This document shows positions 48,536 to 56,463 of a DNA stretch of 64,000 nucleotides, one piece after another (positions within the stretch are counted from its first letter, which is position 1; every line of letters starts with the position of its first letter). This DNA comes from Streptomyces leeuwenhoekii (lineage in GTDB: Bacteria > Actinomycetota > Actinomycetes > Streptomycetales > Streptomycetaceae). The DNA lies in the NCBI RefSeq assembly GCF_001013905.1, contig NZ_LN831788.1, positions 1-64,000 of the forward strand, given 5' to 3'. Under the pieces are notes generated by a model. The model searched no databases. It was not told where the DNA came from and worked only from the letters and a program-made list of their open reading frames with translations. The position numbers and the translations under genes were made by a program.

Positions 48536-49369
48536 TCAGGCGTTGCCTTGTGCTGTGAACTTCCCGCTCTCGCTGCGCGGGGCACCATGGCGTCCCTTTC
48601 CCGGACGAGCCGAGTGCGCCGCCTGCACCTGGTCGGCCGCGTACAGGCTCTCGCCGCCGCGCCCCGGCGCCCGGCCCACCGCGTGCAGTCCCCAGCGGGA
48701 CAGCTGCTTGCGGGCGCTGCCGGTCGCGGACTCTCCCTCGTAGCCGAGGTGTTCGGCGACCCGGCTGATCGGCCAACGCTCGTAGTCCCGGGTGGCGTAA
48801 GCGTCGAGGTCATCGACGTGCCACAGCGGCATCCGGCCGTTGAGGGCATAGTGGCGCGGCTGCGGTGCGTTGCCGGCTTTCTGGAGGAGGATCCACGCGT
48901 CGTTACTGACGACGATGCCGTGCTCTCCCAGGTAGCGCAGGGACTGGTCCCGGGTCAGGCACCGGTCCTCGCGCGCCGCGTCTGCTGACGGCACCCGCTC
49001 GTCGAGGGGTTCCATGCGGCTGCGCGCGCCGGCGATCGGCCAGGCGTCGTGGGGCATCTGGCGGGCGTTGTACTCCAGCCACTCCTCCGGCGTCGTCTCG
49101 GCGTCTCGCGGGAGTGGCTCCAGGTTGGTCATGAAGCGCAGGTCGGGCTCGGCGCCGATCCGGTCGGCTTCGGGGCCGGTGCCGTACATGTACTGGTGGT
49201 TCGGGCGGTCGCCTTTGGTCCGTCCGGTGTCGCACAGTACGCCGAGCGGCTGCTGCCCGAAGGACATGTGGATGGCCTCTGCCAGTGCGCGGGCCTTCGG
49301 AGTGAGAGTGTCGAGATCGACCTCAGCGGGCGCGGACGCCCTGCGGATCTTGAGCTTGACGGTGGTCAT
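48536..49369 (-). CDS. DNA-binding-like protein with excisionase-type modules
   Basis: A 277-residue protein. The C-terminal part contains two segments with the excisionase/MerR layout: LTRDQSLRYLGEHGIVVSND with MPLWHVDDLDAYATRDYERW, and PISRVAEHLGYEGESATGSA with SLYAADQVQAA. AAGGACG precedes ATG 49369. Probably a sequence-specific DNA-binding protein of the lysogenic or recombination programme; its partner is unknown. Confidence 0.65.
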   Translation of the reverse strand: MTTVKLKIRRASAPAEVDLDTLTPKARALAEAIHMSFGQQPLGVLCDTGRTKGDRPNHQYMYGTGPEADRIGAEPDLRFMTNLEPLPRDAETTPEEWLEYNARQMPHDAWPIAGARSRMEPLDERVPSADAAREDRCLTRDQSLRYLGEHGIVVSNDAWILLQKAGNAPQPRHYALNGRMPLWHVDDLDAYATRDYERWPISRVAEHLGYEGESATGSARKQLSRWGLHAVGRAPGRGGESLYAADQVQAAHSARPGKGRHGAPRSESGKFTAQGNA

Positions 49370-49398
49370 CGGCGCGTCCTTGGGTGAGGGCGGGAGGG

Positions 49399-49932
49399 TC
49401 ACATGTAGCGGGGGTTGAAGTACTCGTTGTCGCGGGCGTCGGCGGCGGCGTCCAGGGCGTCCTCGCGCTCCCACATCTCTTCGAGAGCCGCGTAGAAGGC
49501 GGGGGCCTCGTCGGCGAGGCGCTGGGTGTTGATGTGGTAGACGGCCTGGTCACCGTCGGTGTAGGCGAGTCCGAGGGTTTCCAGGGTGCGTCCGTAGTCG
49601 CCCCAGGTCTCCTGGGTCAGGCCGAGGTAGATCTTGTCTTGGCGGTAGGGGTCGTTGGTGGGGGTGACGGGGGTGCCGTTCTTGAAGGCGGCTTCGAGGG
49701 CGGTTGCCTCTCCGCGGATTCCGAAGGAGCCGTCCTTCATCTGGACGATGGTGCCGGTGGTGGTCATGGCCTTGGCCTTCCTGGCGCCGATGGCGATGCG
49801 GGCGGCGAGGGAGACGCTGTCGATGACCCACCGGCCGGCCTGCTTGGCGGCGGTGATGACTCCGCGGCGGCACCAGGTGCGGATGGTGGCGACGGTGACG
49901 TTGGCCTGGATGGCGGCTGCGGTGGTGTTCAT
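49399..49932 (-). CDS. Excisionase-like helix-turn-helix protein
   Basis: A 177-residue protein. Residues 3-45 follow the HTH_17 excisionase pattern (TAAAIQANVTVATIRTWCRR then GVITAAKQAGRWVID). The rest is alpha/beta with YHINTQRLADEAPAFYAALE. A 29-bp palindrome overlaps its promoter, so it is probably autoregulated. First gene of the leftward four-gene operon. Confidence 0.7.
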   Translation of the reverse strand: MNTTAAAIQANVTVATIRTWCRRGVITAAKQAGRWVIDSVSLAARIAIGARKAKAMTTTGTIVQMKDGSFGIRGEATALEAAFKNGTPVTPTNDPYRQDKIYLGLTQETWGDYGRTLETLGLAYTDGDQAVYHINTQRLADEAPAFYAALEEMWEREDALDAAADARDNEYFNPRYM

Positions 49933-49958
49933 CGTGGGTTCCCTCCCTGGCGATGACT

Positions 49959-49987
49959 CCATAATGCCTCACGATGAGGCGTTATGG
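49959..49987. promoter_or_regulatory. 29-bp palindromic operator over promoter of 49932 operon
   Basis: CCATAATGCCTCA - CGA - TGAGGCGTTATGG; arms match at 12 of 13 positions. On the minus strand it covers TTGCCA (-35) and CATTAT (-10) with an 18-bp spacer. It sits between two divergent genes and is unrelated to the operator of sites A-E. Confidence 0.65.
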
Positions 49988-50052
49988 CAAGGGGGTTTAC
50001 CCGTCTCTATCCAGAAGATCCGTTTGTCAGTGCCACCAGCGAAGATGCCCCC

Positions 50053-50238
50053 ATGACGATCACCATGCAGAGCTACGCCTTCACCTGGACCGACCCGGAG
50101 GGCACACCCCGCGCGTCGGCTGTCGCCTACGACAAGGCCAGCGCGGACCGGCGGGAAAGGGAACTCGAGGCCACGGGCGCCACCAGCATCAGACGGGTGC
50201 CTGTGGCGCCCGGGGAACTGCCGGAAGTGGAGGGCTGA
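50053..50238 (+). CDS. Small hypothetical protein
   Basis: A 61-residue protein, a single beta/alpha unit (MQSYAFTWTDPEGTPRASAV, DKASADRRERELEATGA). Divergent from the excisionase-like gene. It is a common type in Streptomyces, function unknown. A terminator follows. Confidence 0.55.
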   Translation: MTITMQSYAFTWTDPEGTPRASAVAYDKASADRRERELEATGATSIRRVPVAPGELPEVEG

Positions 50239-50242
50239 CGCG

Positions 50243-50285
50243 CGTCCGCCCCGCCACGACGGGGGATGCGCGGACGGGGCGGACG
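50243..50285 (+). terminator. Hairpin terminator
   Basis: CGTCCGCCCCG and CGGGGCGGACG form a perfect 11-bp stem with a 21-nt loop, directly after the stop at 50238. It lies between convergent genes and may act on both strands. Confidence 0.6.
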
Positions 50286-50428
50286 GCTGGACGCTCGCCC
50301 GGCTATCAGCCGGCGACCTCCCGGGTGCCACGGTTTCCCGATGGCAGACGAGCGAGCACTACGCCCAGCATGGCACGTTGCACTGACAACGGTCCCCAGG
50401 GAGTGCGAGAAGCGGTGGCCGGGGCAGG

Positions 50429-50692
50429 TTACGGGCCTTCCTCACGCCGCCGGGCAAGGGCCCACACGGCCAGCGGCCACGGCACCAGCCCGATCAGGTA
50501 CACGAGTACGTGGCAGGCCGCGCACCGCAGCGGATACTCCCGCATGAGGGTTGCCATCTCGGGGTCGGTGCGCGCCACGTTCTGATAGTGCTGGCGGACG
50601 CTGCCGAGGGTGATGTCCAGTTCGGCAAGGACGACGATCCCGGTGATGAGGTACAGGCTGGTGAGGACGAAGACGGTGTCTTGCACGGTCAC
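50429..50692 (-). CDS. Small membrane protein
   Basis: An 87-residue protein with two membrane helices (about 7-27 and 60-80) and a Cys pair CAAC between them. GTG overlaps the previous gene by 4 nt. Its first four residues and codons (MTVQ) repeat those of the gene just upstream. Confidence 0.55.
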   Translation of the reverse strand: MTVQDTVFVLTSLYLITGIVVLAELDITLGSVRQHYQNVARTDPEMATLMREYPLRCAACHVLVYLIGLVPWPLAVWALARRREEGP

Positions 50693-50907
50693 GGCCTCTC
50701 CCAGTCCCCGGTGTCGTTCGCCCCCTCCGCAACGTCGGCCTTGTGCTCGTCGATGGTGCGTTGCGTGTCCTGGTCGGCCACGATCCGCTGGAAACCGCAG
50801 GAGCAGAACACGGCCGTGGCGCCGGTTTGCTCACTGATCACCCAGTTGTTGTCGTCCACGTACTCGGTCGTGTCGCGCTCCCACGACATCTCATGCTGCA
50901 CGGTCAC
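50689..50907 (-). CDS. Small hypothetical protein
   Basis: A 72-residue protein with FCSCGFQRIVADQDTQRTID, a half zinc site followed by a helix. GAGG precedes GTG 50907, and it overlaps the previous gene by 4 nt. Unknown function. Confidence 0.6.
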   Translation of the reverse strand: MTVQHEMSWERDTTEYVDDNNWVISEQTGATAVFCSCGFQRIVADQDTQRTIDEHKADVAEGANDTGDWERP

Positions 50908-51362
50908 GGGTTCACCTCGTTTTCGATGATGCGGATGGTAGGGCATGGCCAGGGGACGAGGTACTGGTAGCCGTCGCCGCCGTCCTGGCTGCACGTGCCG
51001 CAATGGTTGGAGTCAGGGAAGCCGGAGCCGTCCGGTTGGGGTTTATGCAGGGCCCGGATCTTGCCGATGACGTCCAGGAGCTGCTGGCGGGTGGGCTTGC
51101 GGTACGGCTCCCACCAGTCCGGCGGGTCGACGAGGAGCGGCGTGGAGCGGCGTTCGATGGCAGCCTTCTCGCCACGTTCGTCGAGGTGCCGATGCCCGTC
51201 CGCGGTGAGGTGGAATGCCTCGTAGTGGATGTGAACGGTTCCGTCAGGGTGCGGGGCGAGGTACAGGTCGGCGTCGAGGGGGACGTCTTTGGGGCGGATG
51301 TTGTTGGCGGTGAGCCACGCGCAGAGTTCCTCGCGGCGGGCCTCGGCCGGGGCGCCGGCCAT
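50904..51362 (-). CDS. Hypothetical protein
   Basis: A 152-residue protein. N-terminal helix-turn segment (REELCAWLTANNIRPKDVPL), beta hairpin with a repeated H..H pattern (VHIHYEAFHL), then HCGTCSQDGGDGYQY and a C-terminal strand. The pattern is typical of conserved Streptomyces phage hypotheticals. Overlap of 4 nt with neighbours. Confidence 0.6.
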   Translation of the reverse strand: MAGAPAEARREELCAWLTANNIRPKDVPLDADLYLAPHPDGTVHIHYEAFHLTADGHRHLDERGEKAAIERRSTPLLVDPPDWWEPYRKPTRQQLLDVIGKIRALHKPQPDGSGFPDSNHCGTCSQDGGDGYQYLVPWPCPTIRIIENEVNP

Positions 51363-51694
51363 CAGGCACCGTCCTCTGTGGGCTGGAGGGCGACGTGCGG
51401 GTAGGCGCGTACGTGGGCCACGTCCTCGTTGGGGACGCTCTTGCCTCCGAGGGGCCTGGCCGGTGTTTCGGCCCAGCCAGCGTGGACGCTGGGGAAGACG
51501 ACGAGCTGGGCGCCTGATTCGATGCACAGGTCGTTGGCGCCGATGATGCGAATTCGGCCTTGGCGGAGGCAGATGGGATCGTGGCTGATGAAGGCTACGG
51601 TGTCGCCTTCGGTGAGGGGGCGGCCGCTGTAGTCGACGGCCTGGGGCTGGGGCGTGTCGCTGGTGGGCATGACTCTACGGTCCCGCGAATTCAC
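51362..51694 (-). CDS. Hypothetical protein
   Basis: A 110-residue beta-rich protein (GDTVAFISHDPICLRQGRIR, CIESGAQLVVFPSV). GGGGAA lies 9 nt before GTG 51694; ATG 51670 is a shorter alternative. It begins the four-gene run that ends at 50429. Confidence 0.55.
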   Translation of the reverse strand: MNSRDRRVMPTSDTPQPQAVDYSGRPLTEGDTVAFISHDPICLRQGRIRIIGANDLCIESGAQLVVFPSVHAGWAETPARPLGGKSVPNEDVAHVRAYPHVALQPTEDGA

Positions 51695-51760
51695 GGGCGT
51701 CGTTCCCCTGGTTCTGTGCGCGGCCCGGCAGCGTGGGGGGGGAGGGCTGCCGGGTCCGGG

Positions 51761-52810
51761 TCAGCTGGCCCAGGTGCCGTGCAGCGCCGACGTGGTGAAG
51801 CCGGGCCCGTACGCCACCATCAGCACACCGGCGCCATCAGCCGGGGCCTGGTCGTGAGTGCGCTCCAGTACCCGCAGCACAGCGGGCCCGCCAAGATTGC
51901 CTTCCTCCGCGAGCGTGTCCAGGGAGTGCCGGGCGTCGTCCTCGGTCAGGCCGAGAGCGGTCGCGGTGTCGAGGATGATCGGGCGGGACCCGGGGTGGAT
52001 GACGGGGACGGTGACGGGCCGGCCGCCGAGCCAGTCGACGACGGCGGGCATCGCAGCACGGGCGCCGCCCGAGGATTTCTTCGTGGAGTCGAAGTGGAGG
52101 CCGTCGGGGTCGATGCGGCCCCAGTAGTAGTCGAGGGAGTCGGGGAGGACGTACTCGTAGAGGTCGCCGGGGCCGTGGATGGTGAGGCCGGGTCCGGTGG
52201 GGTGGGTGGACACGATGGTGGCGGCCGCGGAGTCCCCGAAGAGGGCTTTGTAGATCATGTGCTCGATGCCTGTATCGCCGTGCTGGTAGCTGGTGGAGAG
52301 GACTTCGGCGGCGACGACGAGGATGCGGCCTCCGGGGCGGAGGAGGGCTTGTTCGGTGGCGCGGATGAGGGCGTGGGCGCCGCCTGCGCAGGCTGCGGAG
52401 GTGAGGGCGGTGCGGTGGACGGCGGGGTTGAGGCCGAGCCGGCCCACGAGGTGCACGTCCAAGTTGGGAACGGACCAGCCGGTGGCGTGGGTGGTGACGA
52501 TGCCGGTGATGTCCGCGGGTGTCAGGCCGTGCTGGGTGAGGGCGGTGCGTGCGGCTTCCTCGGCCAGGTTCAGGGCGTCGTTGAACGCTTGTTGGGTGCG
52601 GGCGTGGACGTCGGCGGTGCCGGTGATGGTGTCCGCGGTGAGGGGCTGCGTGAAGTACCGGGACTGGACGCCGCAGTTGTTGATGACGCGGAGGATCGCG
52701 CCGAGCCGCGGGTGGTCGGGGTGGTGGGCGGCGATGTCGTCGGCTATCTCGCTGGTTGTGATCTTGTGCGGGGCGAGGACGGTGACGGGGCGGGCGACAT
52801 GGACGGGCAC
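51761..52810 (-). CDS. Type III polyketide synthase (chalcone synthase-like)
   Basis: A 349-residue thiolase-fold enzyme, full length for the family. The catalytic triad is visible: C141 in SAACAGGAHAL, H272 in VIHPGSRPIIL, N305 in EEGNLGGPAVLRVL. Other marks are the LFGDSAAA loop (about 190-197) and GPGFTTS near the C-terminus. Such enzymes condense malonyl-CoA with a starter to small phenolics or pyrones. Its substrate cannot be told. GTG 52810 has AGGGGGAAG upstream. It lies next to an MmyB-like regulator gene, with which it may form a unit. A biosynthetic gene here is unexpected on a phage element. Confidence 0.88.
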   Translation of the reverse strand: MPVHVARPVTVLAPHKITTSEIADDIAAHHPDHPRLGAILRVINNCGVQSRYFTQPLTADTITGTADVHARTQQAFNDALNLAEEAARTALTQHGLTPADITGIVTTHATGWSVPNLDVHLVGRLGLNPAVHRTALTSAACAGGAHALIRATEQALLRPGGRILVVAAEVLSTSYQHGDTGIEHMIYKALFGDSAAATIVSTHPTGPGLTIHGPGDLYEYVLPDSLDYYWGRIDPDGLHFDSTKKSSGGARAAMPAVVDWLGGRPVTVPVIHPGSRPIILDTATALGLTEDDARHSLDTLAEEGNLGGPAVLRVLERTHDQAPADGAGVLMVAYGPGFTTSALHGTWAS

Positions 52811-52944
52811 GGGCTTCCCCCTGGGGTGTGCTGACCTGGTAGGGGCCAAGGTACGGCGCAGTTGGCGTGATTGTTTCCCCTGCCGTTCGGTTTCTGCTCG
52901 CGCAGCGACCGAAATGCCGGGACAAACCCAGACCCAAGGGGTGT

Positions 52945-53769
52945 CTACTGGGCTTGGAGCATGGTTCGGCGTGTGGTGGTGCGGCGGGGGCCCGGCCGAA
53001 AAATGAGGATCATGAATCGTGATCCGGGGGCGGCCATGGGCTGCGCCACGCACATCGTGACCCAGCCGTCCCCTTCGGTGGCGTGCCGGATGGGCCGCTC
53101 GTCGCCGTCGGGGTGAATGCTCGCGCCGCCGGCTTCGTACAGGGGCCGGGATATGGGGTCGGCGAGGACGTCGTGCTCGATGTCGCGGAGGACGGTGTCG
53201 TCGGGGCGCTGTGCGAGGGCGGCGCGGAGCTGGGGCATGACGAACGGTGCCCAGGCGGTCGCCCAGTCGGTGAGCTGGTTCCGTCCGTCGAGGAGCATCC
53301 ACCGCATGGTGTTGGCGGGTGCGCGGCCGCCGTGGAACAGGGTGTGGAACTGCGGGTTGCAGGCGAGGACGTTCCAGGAGGCGTCGGTGACGTACGCCAT
53401 GTGGGTCATGCCGTTGACGGCGTCCTGCCAGGCGCCGGGTACCTGGTCGCCGGAGGTGTCGTACAGGGGGCCGGGCGGGTCTTCGCCGCGGGCGTACCGG
53501 CACAGGGCCATCCATTCCTGTTCGTTGAACTGGAGCAGGGTCGCGATGTCGCGGAGGAGGTCGGCCGGCGGGTTGGGGTAGGTGCCTGATTCGAGGCGGT
53601 GGCAGGTGCCGCGGGCCCGGTTGATGAGCTCGTCGACCTGGTGCTGGGACAGGCCGGGGGCGCGGCGTCCTTGCCGGTTGGGCCGGGTGAGGCCGTGTGC
53701 TTCGGGGGCTATGCGGGCGCGGGCGTCTTTGAGGAGCTTTTTCAGTGCGGGCTTGTCTGGTTTGTTCAC
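52945..53769 (-). CDS. MmyB-like XRE transcription regulator
   Basis: A 274-residue protein. N-terminal XRE helix-turn-helix (LSQHQVDELINRARGTCHRL, residues about 40-60) followed by a MmyB-type ligand-binding domain: WNVLACNPQFHTLF, NTMRWMLLDGRNQ, AALAQRPDD and RPIRHATEGDGWVTM. This class in Streptomyces often controls a neighbouring metabolic gene. GGGGGA precedes GTG 53769. It likely controls the polyketide synthase and itself. The promoter lies in an AT-rich patch. Confidence 0.82.
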   Translation of the reverse strand: MNKPDKPALKKLLKDARARIAPEAHGLTRPNRQGRRAPGLSQHQVDELINRARGTCHRLESGTYPNPPADLLRDIATLLQFNEQEWMALCRYARGEDPPGPLYDTSGDQVPGAWQDAVNGMTHMAYVTDASWNVLACNPQFHTLFHGGRAPANTMRWMLLDGRNQLTDWATAWAPFVMPQLRAALAQRPDDTVLRDIEHDVLADPISRPLYEAGGASIHPDGDERPIRHATEGDGWVTMCVAQPMAAPGSRFMILIFRPGPRRTTTRRTMLQAQ

Positions 53770-53811
53770 TGGTGTGTTCGTCCCCCGGGGTTGCTGACTG
53801 CTCGGCAAGTG

Positions 53812-53840
53812 TAATTAGTGGGATGGTTTTTAATCCAAAA
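53812..53840 (-). promoter_or_regulatory. Promoter of MmyB-like gene in AT-rich patch
   Basis: Minus-strand TTTTGG (53840-53835), 17 bp, TAATTA (53817-53812). The surrounding 60 bp are far richer in A and T than anything else in the window, which suggests a different origin for the regulator and synthase pair. Confidence 0.5.
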
Positions 53841-54114
53841 AATCTTCCGTAGAAAAGAGGTGGGTGTGTGATGCATGCTCAGTTCTGCGTGGCGCTGGCC
53901 TGCCAGGTTGTTGCTGGTGACCGCGTGGATACACTCGCCGGTAACCTTTGGCCAAAGATTGTTGGGCCGGTTTGTGAAGGGTTGCAGGCGGGTCCCGGGA
54001 ACTCCCGGTGGCTTTAGGCTGGTTCGGGCGCCGTTTCCCTTCGGGGAATCGCAGCGCGGCACCCGATCCCGACCACGAAGTCTTCACGGGGTGTTTCCGG
54101 ACGGTGCCCGGTCA
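53841..54114. other. Non-coding gap
   Basis: About 270 bp beyond the AT-rich patch with no convincing frame on either strand. It contains TTGGCCAAAG and a scattered GC-rich half; no repeat or tRNA is visible. It marks the right edge of the polyketide synthase/regulator insertion. Confidence 0.4.
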
Positions 54115-54160
54115 CGGCCGGTGCCCTACCGCCCCACTCCAGGGGCCTCGGCACCGGCCG
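54115..54160 (-). terminator. Terminator of the 54-58 kb operon
   Basis: Perfect 11-bp stem CGGCCGGTGCC / GGCACCGGCCG enclosing a smaller GCCCC...GGGGC hairpin. It is 26 nt downstream of the stop of the last gene (54186) of the nine-gene operon. Confidence 0.65.
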
Positions 54161-54185
54161 CCGGCACGCCCAGGGCCTGTCACGA

Positions 54186-54674
54186 CTAGGACTGCCTAGT
54201 TGCGTTGGACGGCTGCACGCCCTTGAGCACAGCCAGCTCCCGCTGCGCCTCGACCAGCCGAGCCAGGTACTCCGCGGCCTGCGTCTTCCAGTCCGGTGCC
54301 GCGCCAGCCCGAATCCTGCCGGTCATGAACCGGTCCCAGCCCTCCAGCGCGTACTCCAGATCCCGGATACGGGCACGGAGCCCGTCGGGATCGCGGCCCT
54401 GCCGGAGTTCGGCGACCTCGGCCTCAAGGCGCCGTACGTCGGCGGCTGTGCGGGCCTTCTGCCGTTCCCGGCCCTTCTCGTAGCCCCGCATGAACGCGGC
54501 CTTGCGTTCCTCGCGGGGGCACTCCTCGATCCAGGGCAGGAGAGCAGCGGCCGCGTCCCGGTGTTCCTGGGCGCGTTCGGGGTTTTCCTGCTCGAGCTCG
54601 GCGATGCCCCGGTAGTCATACTCGCGGGATAGCTGGTCGGCGAGGCGCTGCTCGCGGGTGAGGTCTTCAGGCAC
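54186..54674 (-). CDS. Coiled-coil hypothetical protein
   Basis: A 162-residue, almost wholly helical, charged protein (RLEAEVAELRQGRD, LVEAQRELAVLKG). GTG 54674 overlaps the previous gene by 8 nt. Last gene of the operon from promoter D. It could be structural or adaptor-like; no family. Confidence 0.6.
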   Translation of the reverse strand: MPEDLTREQRLADQLSREYDYRGIAELEQENPERAQEHRDAAAALLPWIEECPREERKAAFMRGYEKGRERQKARTAADVRRLEAEVAELRQGRDPDGLRARIRDLEYALEGWDRFMTGRIRAGAAPDWKTQAAEYLARLVEAQRELAVLKGVQPSNATRQS

Positions 54675-54900
54675 GACGGTCCTCAAGGTGTTGGTGGGCG
54701 TCGCGGTGCTCGCCGCAGGTCTGCCCGAACAGGTCGGCCCGGCAGTGCAGGCCGGGCCCTTCGAACGTGTGGTGGCCGATCGTGGCCACGCTGAACGCCG
54801 CCTGCTGGCCGGCGAGCGGCGCCGGCGTCGGCTGAGCGAGGAGAGCTTCCACGCGCTCAAGACGGCGAATGATCTCCCGTTTCGACACGAACCGCCTCAC
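54667..54900 (-). CDS. Small hypothetical protein
   Basis: A 77-residue protein with SKREIIRRLERVEALLAQPT coiled coil followed by a C/H-containing tail (HCRADLFGQTCGEHRDAHQH). GTG overlaps the previous stop (GTGA) with GGAGG nearby. Function unknown. Confidence 0.5.
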   Translation of the reverse strand: MRRFVSKREIIRRLERVEALLAQPTPAPLAGQQAAFSVATIGHHTFEGPGLHCRADLFGQTCGEHRDAHQHLEDRRA

Positions 54901-55712
54901 GCGTCCTCCAGGTCTACGCCACCGACGAGTACGCGAAGCCGAGAGTGCCGGGACGGGCGGGCCGCCATCTCGTCCACCGAGGGCCAGTCGTCCGCGCAGA
55001 TCCCGTACTTCGGCGGCTGCCATCGGGGCCGGTAGTGCCGGTAGACCTTCTCCCAATCCGCCTTGAAGTAGCAGGGCAGCAGACCACCCGTGTTCGGGAT
55101 GGGCTCCGGAGCCTGCTCGTTCTGTGCGCGGACCTGCTCGGCGACGCGGTCGGCGTGATCCTTGTGCCGCTTGCAGAACCAGCGCGCGGTGATCCACCCG
55201 GTCCGGGGGTCCTTCTCGAGGACACGGTGGTGGGATTGGGCACCGCACACGCCGTCTTCGGTGCGCCAGTCACGGGGCGGGGTATAACCGGGCGTGACGT
55301 GCACGAATGTGGGCGGCAGCTTGTGCAGGCGGGTCGGCTCGGGCAGCCCGGCCTGGGCGCGGGGCTTGTAGGCCCTGGGGCGGTACGGGCGAAGGCGAGG
55401 GCCTTCGCAGGAGGGCGCTCCGGACGGGTACCAGTCGCCGGCTTCCCGGGGCGGCTTGTAGCGGGGCGCGTCGTCGGCGATGAGCCGGTCGTAGCGGGCC
55501 TTGCCGTGATCGACACCCAGCTTCCGGCGGGCGACCTTCAACGGGCTGACGCCGTCCTCACGCTTGGCGAGGTCGACGGCGTAGCCGATGGCGAGGAGGA
55601 GTTCCCGGGTCTCGTGGCCGACGCGGGGGTCTTCGTAGACGGCAGCGACGAACTCGGGGAACGTCCGCTTGGGGCGCTGTTCCTGTGCGGGGGCCGGTAC
55701 GGAGCGGAGCAT
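54897..55712 (-). CDS. Hypothetical protein with Cys/His segment
   Basis: A 271-residue protein. The N-terminal third is helical (FVAAVYEDPRVGHETRELLL), resembling initiator- or adaptor-like small helical domains; the middle is Pro/Arg-rich; the C-terminal part has GVCGAQSHHRVLEKD and WFCKRHKDHADRV, a likely zinc site. GAGGAGG is 5 nt before the second of two adjacent ATGs. In the operon from promoter D. No family recognised. Confidence 0.6.
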   Translation of the reverse strand: MLRSVPAPAQEQRPKRTFPEFVAAVYEDPRVGHETRELLLAIGYAVDLAKREDGVSPLKVARRKLGVDHGKARYDRLIADDAPRYKPPREAGDWYPSGAPSCEGPRLRPYRPRAYKPRAQAGLPEPTRLHKLPPTFVHVTPGYTPPRDWRTEDGVCGAQSHHRVLEKDPRTGWITARWFCKRHKDHADRVAEQVRAQNEQAPEPIPNTGGLLPCYFKADWEKVYRHYRPRWQPPKYGICADDWPSVDEMAARPSRHSRLRVLVGGVDLEDA

Positions 55713-56038
55713 CATGCCTCCTCGTCGACTCGGTGGTCTGGGACCCGGGGCTCGTTGATGCGGCGGACTGTGACGGCGGGGCTGCGGGGCGGGGGCGGGT
55801 CGTTGCGGTGCTTCCACGCGTCCCAGTCCTGCCGCGGGTGGGCGAGGCACCAGGCCAGGTTCTCGGCGGCCAGCACGGCCCAGATCGCCCACCAGCGGGC
55901 ACGGTGGCGGCGGATGGACTGGTCGTACTTCGCCCAGTTCGCCCAGTCGGAGACGCGCCGTGCGGGCCTGTAACGGCCGAGGGCGTAGCCGGCGGTGACC
56001 AGGCCCAGGGCCGCGGCCGCGGCGGCCAGAGGGGTCAC
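55712..56038 (-). CDS. Membrane protein
   Basis: A 108-residue protein with an N-terminal membrane helix (about 2-22) and a second hydrophobic helix (ARWWAIWAVLAAENLAWCLA, about 50-69), then a Pro/Arg tail. GGAGACGG is upstream of GTG 56038. Overlaps both neighbours by 1-4 nt. Confidence 0.6.
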   Translation of the reverse strand: MTPLAAAAAALGLVTAGYALGRYRPARRVSDWANWAKYDQSIRRHRARWWAIWAVLAAENLAWCLAHPRQDWDAWKHRNDPPPPRSPAVTVRRINEPRVPDHRVDEEA

Positions 56039-56463
56039 GACACCGTCTCCAAGCTGATCTGCCGCTGGACGGCGGCGAGGACGCTTTCGGGGACGGTCCA
56101 CAGGCCGAGCTGCCCGCGGACTCCGAGAACGGGTTCTGGCAGCAGACGGACGCTTCCGATCTCCCAATGCCACGAGTCAGGGAATCCCCATGGGCGGCAG
56201 CAGCCGGTGTCCTCGTGGCAGCCGACCACGTCGAAGACGGCGATGATCGCCTTGCGGTAGAGGGGCCAGTCGGTCATGCCGTCGGTCAGTGCGCGCGGTA
56301 CTTGGCTGCTGGGGCGCGGGGTGCGGTCGTCGGCGGCGCCGGCGTGGAGGCAGAGGGTGGTTCCGAGCTGGTTGGCGGGGATGCGGCGGGGACGGTTCTC
56401 GATGCGCTTCGGGCCGTGGGCGATGGCGGCGGCCCACGGCTGTCGGACGGTCAGGGCTCTCAC
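56035..56463 (-). CDS. ASCH-domain protein
   Basis: A 142-residue protein. The start VRALTVRQPWAAAIAHGPKR followed by IENRPRRIP is typical of ASCH/EVE-like RNA-binding folds (R-Q-PWA, K..E.R). ASCH proteins are thought to bind modified nucleotides or RNA, and are widespread in phages. GAGAGGA precedes GTG 56463. Middle gene of the operon from promoter D. Confidence 0.78.
   Translation of the reverse strand: MRALTVRQPWAAAIAHGPKRIENRPRRIPANQLGTTLCLHAGAADDRTPRPSSQVPRALTDGMTDWPLYRKAIIAVFDVVGCHEDTGCCRPWGFPDSWHWEIGSVRLLPEPVLGVRGQLGLWTVPESVLAAVQRQISLETVS

Noticed and set aside
51560..52834. Plus-strand open frame opposite the polyketide synthase
   Set aside because: Low-complexity Gly/Val/Asp antisense of a gene whose catalytic triad is clear on the minus strand.
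53875..54189. Plus-strand open frame in the gap right of the MmyB-like gene
   Set aside because: No ribosome site, mixed codon bias, and it runs through the 54.1-kb terminator hairpin.
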